This document shows positions 60,201-64,000 of a DNA stretch of 64,000 bases, piece by piece; the stretch's first letter is position 1; the number at the start of each line of letters is the position of its first letter. Source of the stretch: Haliotis asinina (Eukaryota; Mollusca; Gastropoda; Lepetellida; Haliotidae). Location: the NCBI RefSeq assembly GCF_037392515.1, contig NC_090280.1, positions 58,931,004-58,995,003 of the forward strand, given 5' to 3'. The notes beneath the pieces were generated by a model that was not told the DNA's origin, did no database searches, and saw nothing but the letters and a program-made list of their open reading frames with translations. A program made the position numbers and the translations under genes.

Positions 60201-62989
60201 TATTTAACCTATATTGTACAATATTCCTGATACACTCAGCACCGTACCCTTCATACTGGCAATGAAGATATATTTAACCTACATTGTACAATATTCCTGA
60301 TACACTCAGCACCGTACCCTTCATACTGGCAATGAAGATATATTTAACCTACATTGTACAATATTCCTGATACACTCAGCACCGTACCCTTCATACTGGC
60401 AATGAAGATATATTTAACCTACATTGTACAATATTCCTGATACACTCAGCACCGTACCCTTCATACTGGCAATGAAGATATATTTAACCTACATTGTACA
60501 ATATTCCTGATACACTCAGCACCGTACCCTTCATACTGGCAATGAAGATATATTTAACCTATATTGTACAATATTCCTGATACACTCAGCACCGTACCCT
60601 TCATACTGGCAATGAAGATATATTTAACCTACATTGTACAATATTCCTGATACACTCAGCACCGTACCCTTCATACTGGCAATGAAGATATATTTAACCT
60701 ACATTGTACAATATTCCTGATACACTCAGCACCGTACCCTTCATACTGGCAATGAAGATATATTTAACCTATATTGTACAATATTCCTGATACACTCAGC
60801 ACCGTACCCTTCATACTGGCAATGAAGATATATTTAACCTACATTGTACAATATTCCTGATACACTCAGCACCGTACCCTTCATACTGGCAATGAAGATA
60901 TATTTAACCTATATTGTACAATATTCCTGATACACTCAGCACCGTACCCTTCATACTGGCAATGAAGATATATTTAACCTACATTGTACAATATTCCTGA
61001 TACACTCAGCACCGTACCCTTCATACTGGCAATGAAGATATATTTAACCTACATTGTACAATAATCTTGATACACTCAGCACCGTACCCTTCATACTGGC
61101 AATGGAGATATATTTAACCTACAATAATCTTGATTCACTCAACACCGTAGTTTTCATAGTGGCAATACAGATATATCTGATCTACATTGTACAATAATCT
61201 TGATTCACTCAACACCGTAGTCTTCATAGTGACAATGCAGACGTATTAATCTACATTGTACAATAATCTTGATTCACTCAACACCGTAGTCTTCATAGTG
61301 GCAATGCAGACATATTTAACCTACGTTGTATAATATTCTTGATTCACTCAACACCGTAGTCTTCATATTGGCCATGCAGATATATCTGATCTACGTTGAA
61401 CAATAATCTTGATTCACTCAAAAAAGATGTCTTCATAGTGGCAATACATATATATCTGATCTACATTGTACAATAATCTTGATTTACTCAACACCGTAGT
61501 CTTCATTGTGGCAATGCAAAAATATCTGATCTACATTGTACAATAATCTTGATTCACTCAACACCGTACTCTTCATATTGGCAATGCAGACATATTTAAT
61601 CTACATTGTACAATAATCTTGGTTCACTCAACACCTTAGTCTTCATAGTGGCAATGCAGACATATTTAATCTACATTGTACAATAATCTTGATTCACTCA
61701 ACACCCTAGTCTTCATATTGGCAATGCAGACATATTTAATCTACATTGTACAATAATCTTGATTCACTCAACATCCTAGTCTTTATAGTGGCAATGCAGA
61801 CATGTTTAATCTACATTGTACAATAATATTGATTCACTCAACACCGTAGTCTTCATAGGGGCAATGCAGACATATTTAATATACATTGTACAATAATCTT
61901 GATTCACTCATCACCGTAGTCTTCATAGTGGCAATGCAGAAATATCTGACCTACATTGTACAATAAGCTTGATAGAAATAGAAAGCAGTTTTCCCTGTGG
62001 TAATGTAATCATATCCCATGTACATTGTAAGTTGTCCAGGGAATAGAAACAACCCACAGAAGGCTTTTTCCTCTCGTATCCAGCGAACAACTTAAAATGT
62101 ACGTTAGGTATGTTTTCATTACCTCAAGGGTGTCTACTTTGTAATGAAACCGAAGCGCGAGGGAAACATAAAAAGAGGGCGGGGTACCAATTAACAATTT
62201 ATTTATCTCACCGAACACCTCAGTGATAACTTTGAAGTGTTTGAAGCACGGATATTGGATCATAATAAGGAATAGGCAACAGGCCAAACACTACTAAATC
62301 AAAGTACCAAACGTATTCCCACTGTTCGGTATTTCCAGCGGGTAACATAGAAAATGTTACTATCAGGGCACATTCACTGGCCCAGCCAATCAAAAACTGA
62401 CACTTATCTGTGAGGCAAGATAAAAATCTTACCCTCACCAAATTAGCATTCCAAGTCAAAATGCAAAGTTTCCTTATTCCAGAGGAATGTATCCTACTGA
62501 CTGGCTTATACAGTTTCAATGTTTATAAAATAACCATTAGTTGTCCCATGTTTTGTTAAAAGAAGCATAATCCAATTGGAAGCGTCACATGGCATAGTGT
62601 GTTTTGCATAAATACGATTGGGGTTTTAGTCGAGATGTTGCCATTGTTACAGAGTGTTCTACATATAATTCTAGGATGTATGTTGTTTTGAAAGTACACA
62701 TAATTCTTCATAATTTGCATTCGGTTTGAGATAATCGGTTGACCAAAATTAACTTTAACTATATGTCATCGGTTAAGTGACCATGACAAAATCACTTGTT
62801 ATTTCCTGTAGGTGTCGTTGATCACTGCAAGTCGAACCCTTGTAAGAACGGCGGTTCCTGCTTTGAGAGGGTGGATGGTTTCGTGTGTGAGTGCACGGCC
62901 GGGTTCACGGGTCTTCACTGCGATATTACGGATATGTGTGCTTCTGATCCCTGTCTGCATGGAGGCAAGTGCCTCGATGCTAAAACAAG
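57252..62989 (+). CDS. Ly6/uPAR three-finger domain plus EGF protein (partial)
   Basis: Four exons agree in phase: 57252-57337, 58294-58365, 58899-59040 and 62812-62989. Joined in order they encode YCRSCVDVYSPASC, LCSTREIRSLNGDVV, YTLGCDDSDVCKS, ACFQCCGTNECNAGLC, and then VVDHCKSNPCKNGGSCFE and CECTAGFTGLHC. The cysteine spacing, with a closing CC....CN, is that of Ly6/uPAR (three-finger) domains. It is followed by one complete EGF module and the first half of a second (CASDPCLHGGKC) that ends at the phase-2 donor at 62990. The protein must therefore continue past 64000. The N-terminus is uncertain. It is probably extracellular or membrane-bound and involved in binding; no partner can be named. 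The intron at 59041-62811 is mostly satellite. Confidence 0.65.
57335..57685 (+). repeat. 176-bp tandem duplication at a splice donor
   Basis: 'caagtaaagatatttattat' occurs at 57335 and at 57511, and the following about 150 bp match (caggtgaacac.ccagtcgaac, cgtcctgga). The repeat begins at the donor site of the first Ly6 exon, so the intron now carries a second copy of that donor. Confidence 0.85.
57686..58293. other. Intron with a SINE
   Basis: Contains a diverged tRNA-derived SINE at 57735-57890 ('gggttgcccattggttaaag', 'gctttcgctcgtcaca', tail 'aaactcactcacc'). Nothing else was recognised. Confidence 0.55.
58545..58765. repeat. GAT/GTG-rich minisatellite
   Basis: Imperfect repeats of 'gtggttgtggtagtg.tga' and 'gatgatg' units inside the intron before exon 58899. 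The overlapping minus-strand ORF of His, Ser and Thr codons is an artefact of the repeat. Confidence 0.8.
59041..59570 (+). repeat. Decayed ancestral units of the intronic satellite
   Basis: Irregular units of 60-85 bp resemble the 70-bp satellite: 'cactagccctcttgttggta', 'tacactacccttcctgttgg', 'tacactccacactagctttc' and 'tacactcaacacgctagcc'. The first unit begins inside the preceding exon: 'cacactagcattcctgttg', then the GT donor at 59041. Confidence 0.65.
59571..61975 (+). repeat. 70-bp satellite, about 34 units
   Basis: The unit contains 'cactcagcaccgtacccttc', 'atactggcaatgaagatata' and 'tttaacctacattgtacaat'. Units from 59641 to about 61110 are almost identical, with one recurring C/T variant (cctaCatt/cctaTatt). 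From about 61120 to 61975 the units are older and diverged (caataatcttgattcactca, gtagtcttcatagtgg). The whole array lies in one intron of the Ly6/EGF gene. Confidence 0.97.
61976..62811. other. Rest of the intron, no gene
   Basis: There are minus-strand ORFs of 92-99 codons without family resemblance. Nothing else was seen up to the acceptor at 62811. Confidence 0.5.
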
Positions 62990-63440
62990 GTACAGTTAAA
63001 CCCCTTTGTGTCGAATTCATCTGGACAAGGGAACAGTTCGATCTATCCAAATGTTCGACACATAAGCCAGCATAGAAATAATGATAAATATAACGAAACC
63101 TGAAGAGAGAGAGATCAGTTCGACACAACCGAGAATTCGTCTCAGCCGAGTTCAAGATTTTGGGTTCGATAGTAGTTACATGTGAGGATAAATTCTATAT
63201 ATATTCATAATAAAACAGATTTCCTTGTGAAATGTAACCTACATGCCTATGTTATCTCAGGTTTCTTCTGAACCACTGTCTGTCCTACCTTCTGTATCAT
63301 AATAACTCTAACATAAGGTGAAATTTTACACCGCACTTTGAAACCTGATCATTTTGTACTGTTGAATTTTAATGTGTTATTCACTAAGTGTTATTAAGCA
63401 GAGTGCATTTCATCTTCATACTTCGCCTGAGTGACAAATA
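62990..63440. other. Intron sequence, no further exon found
   Basis: I looked for the second half of the second EGF module (a C.C.GF.G..C pattern) after 62990 and did not find it. The next exon is probably outside the window. Confidence 0.4.
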
Positions 63441-63902
63441 TCACATCAAATGAACATTGAGAGTGTCAGCAGCGCGTCCAGACAATAACATTGATGACAT
63501 GGCACATACTGTGTTGTGAAGCTTGAACATGTTGAGAACTTCTTCTGATATACTTCTGAAAGAAACAATGCACATTCTTTTAATGTTTTCTTTGAGTGGC
63601 ATTTTATGGAGCTGGAAGTCCAAGTATATGGATGACAAATTCTTTAATTCTGGAGCACAAGGTTTCGAGTATGAATGACTCATACTTAAACCGATACAAG
63701 AACCTGCACTAGGATAAAAGAGGTTGTCGTCCAGATATACTTGCTTTAATGTTGTGTTCTTGTGTTTAATGTCTACCGTTTCACACAAAAGGCTTCTCTG
63801 GAGACCTATTCCAGACAAGGTCGATCTGTAACATGCACTCTTGTCGGTTAAGTCGACCATACTGAACAACAGCGTCCTGAGATGTAAGGCTGTGCACTGC
63901 AG
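63441..63902 (-). CDS. Leucine-rich-repeat-like ORF, doubtful
   Basis: The ORF is open from about 63902 to a stop at 63441, with the first ATG at 63869 (142 codons). Segments such as 'LQCTALHLRTLLFSM', 'TLKQVYLDDNLF' and 'ELKNLSSIYLDFQLHKMPL' resemble degenerate leucine-rich repeats of the Toll-like-receptor type. A stop lies just upstream, so it is a fragment or a single exon. No signal peptide, membrane segment or TIR domain is visible. It could be a pseudogene fragment or chance. Confidence 0.3.
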   Translation of the reverse strand: MQCTALHLRTLLFSMVDLTDKSACYRSTLSGIGLQRSLLCETVDIKHKNTTLKQVYLDDNLFYPSAGSCIGLSMSHSYSKPCAPELKNLSSIYLDFQLHKMPLKENIKRMCIVSFRSISEEVLNMFKLHNTVCAMSSMLLSGRAADTLNVHLM

Positions 63903-64000
63903 ACATACCTCGGAAACTTATTTACAACGAAACGGGACCTCACACTGTTCTCCGTCACTGTCTAATGGGATAGTATTGATATTTAAAGCAAATAGACGGC

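Overview
The window is animal nuclear DNA, AT-rich and mostly non-coding. It very probably comes from a gastropod mollusc, and an abalone (Haliotis) is my best guess. The guess rests on many copies of a SINE/LINE tail (a 'ggctgaaatattgccgatg' core ending in repeated 'actc') that I associate with abalone genomes, and on an intron-containing GH26 beta-mannanase, a fitting enzyme for an algal grazer. Long ORFs are rare. The only ORFs above 150 codons that I trust are the LINE ORFs and the last mannanase exon; the other genes are built from short, phase-compatible exons.

Three host or host-like loci are visible. (1) A GH26 mannanase gene lies on the minus strand (50852-48057, three exons, predicted 405 aa, secreted). 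(2) A plus-strand gene at 57252-62989, continuing past the window, encodes a Ly6/uPAR-type three-finger domain followed by EGF modules. Its third visible intron is filled by a 70-bp satellite. (3) A weak minus-strand leucine-rich-like ORF lies at the right edge (63441-63902).

The mannanase belongs to a multi-copy segmental duplication. Its 3' half and downstream flank recur inverted at 16043-20970, where the catalytic exon is missing. Further blocks pair up in inverted, concentric order around about 33.2 kb: 32.0/34.3, 28.0/35.4, 26.9/37.7 and 26.0/38.5 kb. A partial direct copy lies at 21.1-32.2 kb and fragments lie at 4.4 and 6.3 kb. A SINE is shared by the copies, so it predates the duplication. 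A 6.0-kb I-group LINE (39793-45795) sits in one copy only, with a 6-bp target duplication that can be read exactly against the empty paralogous site.

The candidate new system is a 6.3-kb DNA transposon at 9312-15583. It has CAC-type ends, a 3-bp GAC target duplication, arrays of GTTTCC/GGAAAC subterminal repeats at both ends, and two short spliced genes transcribed outward from a shared centre. One encodes a zinc-finger-like and acidic protein, the other a basic protein with an acidic SDEED segment. It looks like a CACTA/EnSpm-type element without a visible catalytic transposase. Other repeats include a 13-unit 109-bp satellite, a 70-bp satellite with a 700-bp higher-order period, tandem MITEs, palindromic MITEs, Tc1-like relics and tRNA-derived SINEs. 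All of this comes from reading by eye; no alignment or database search was run.
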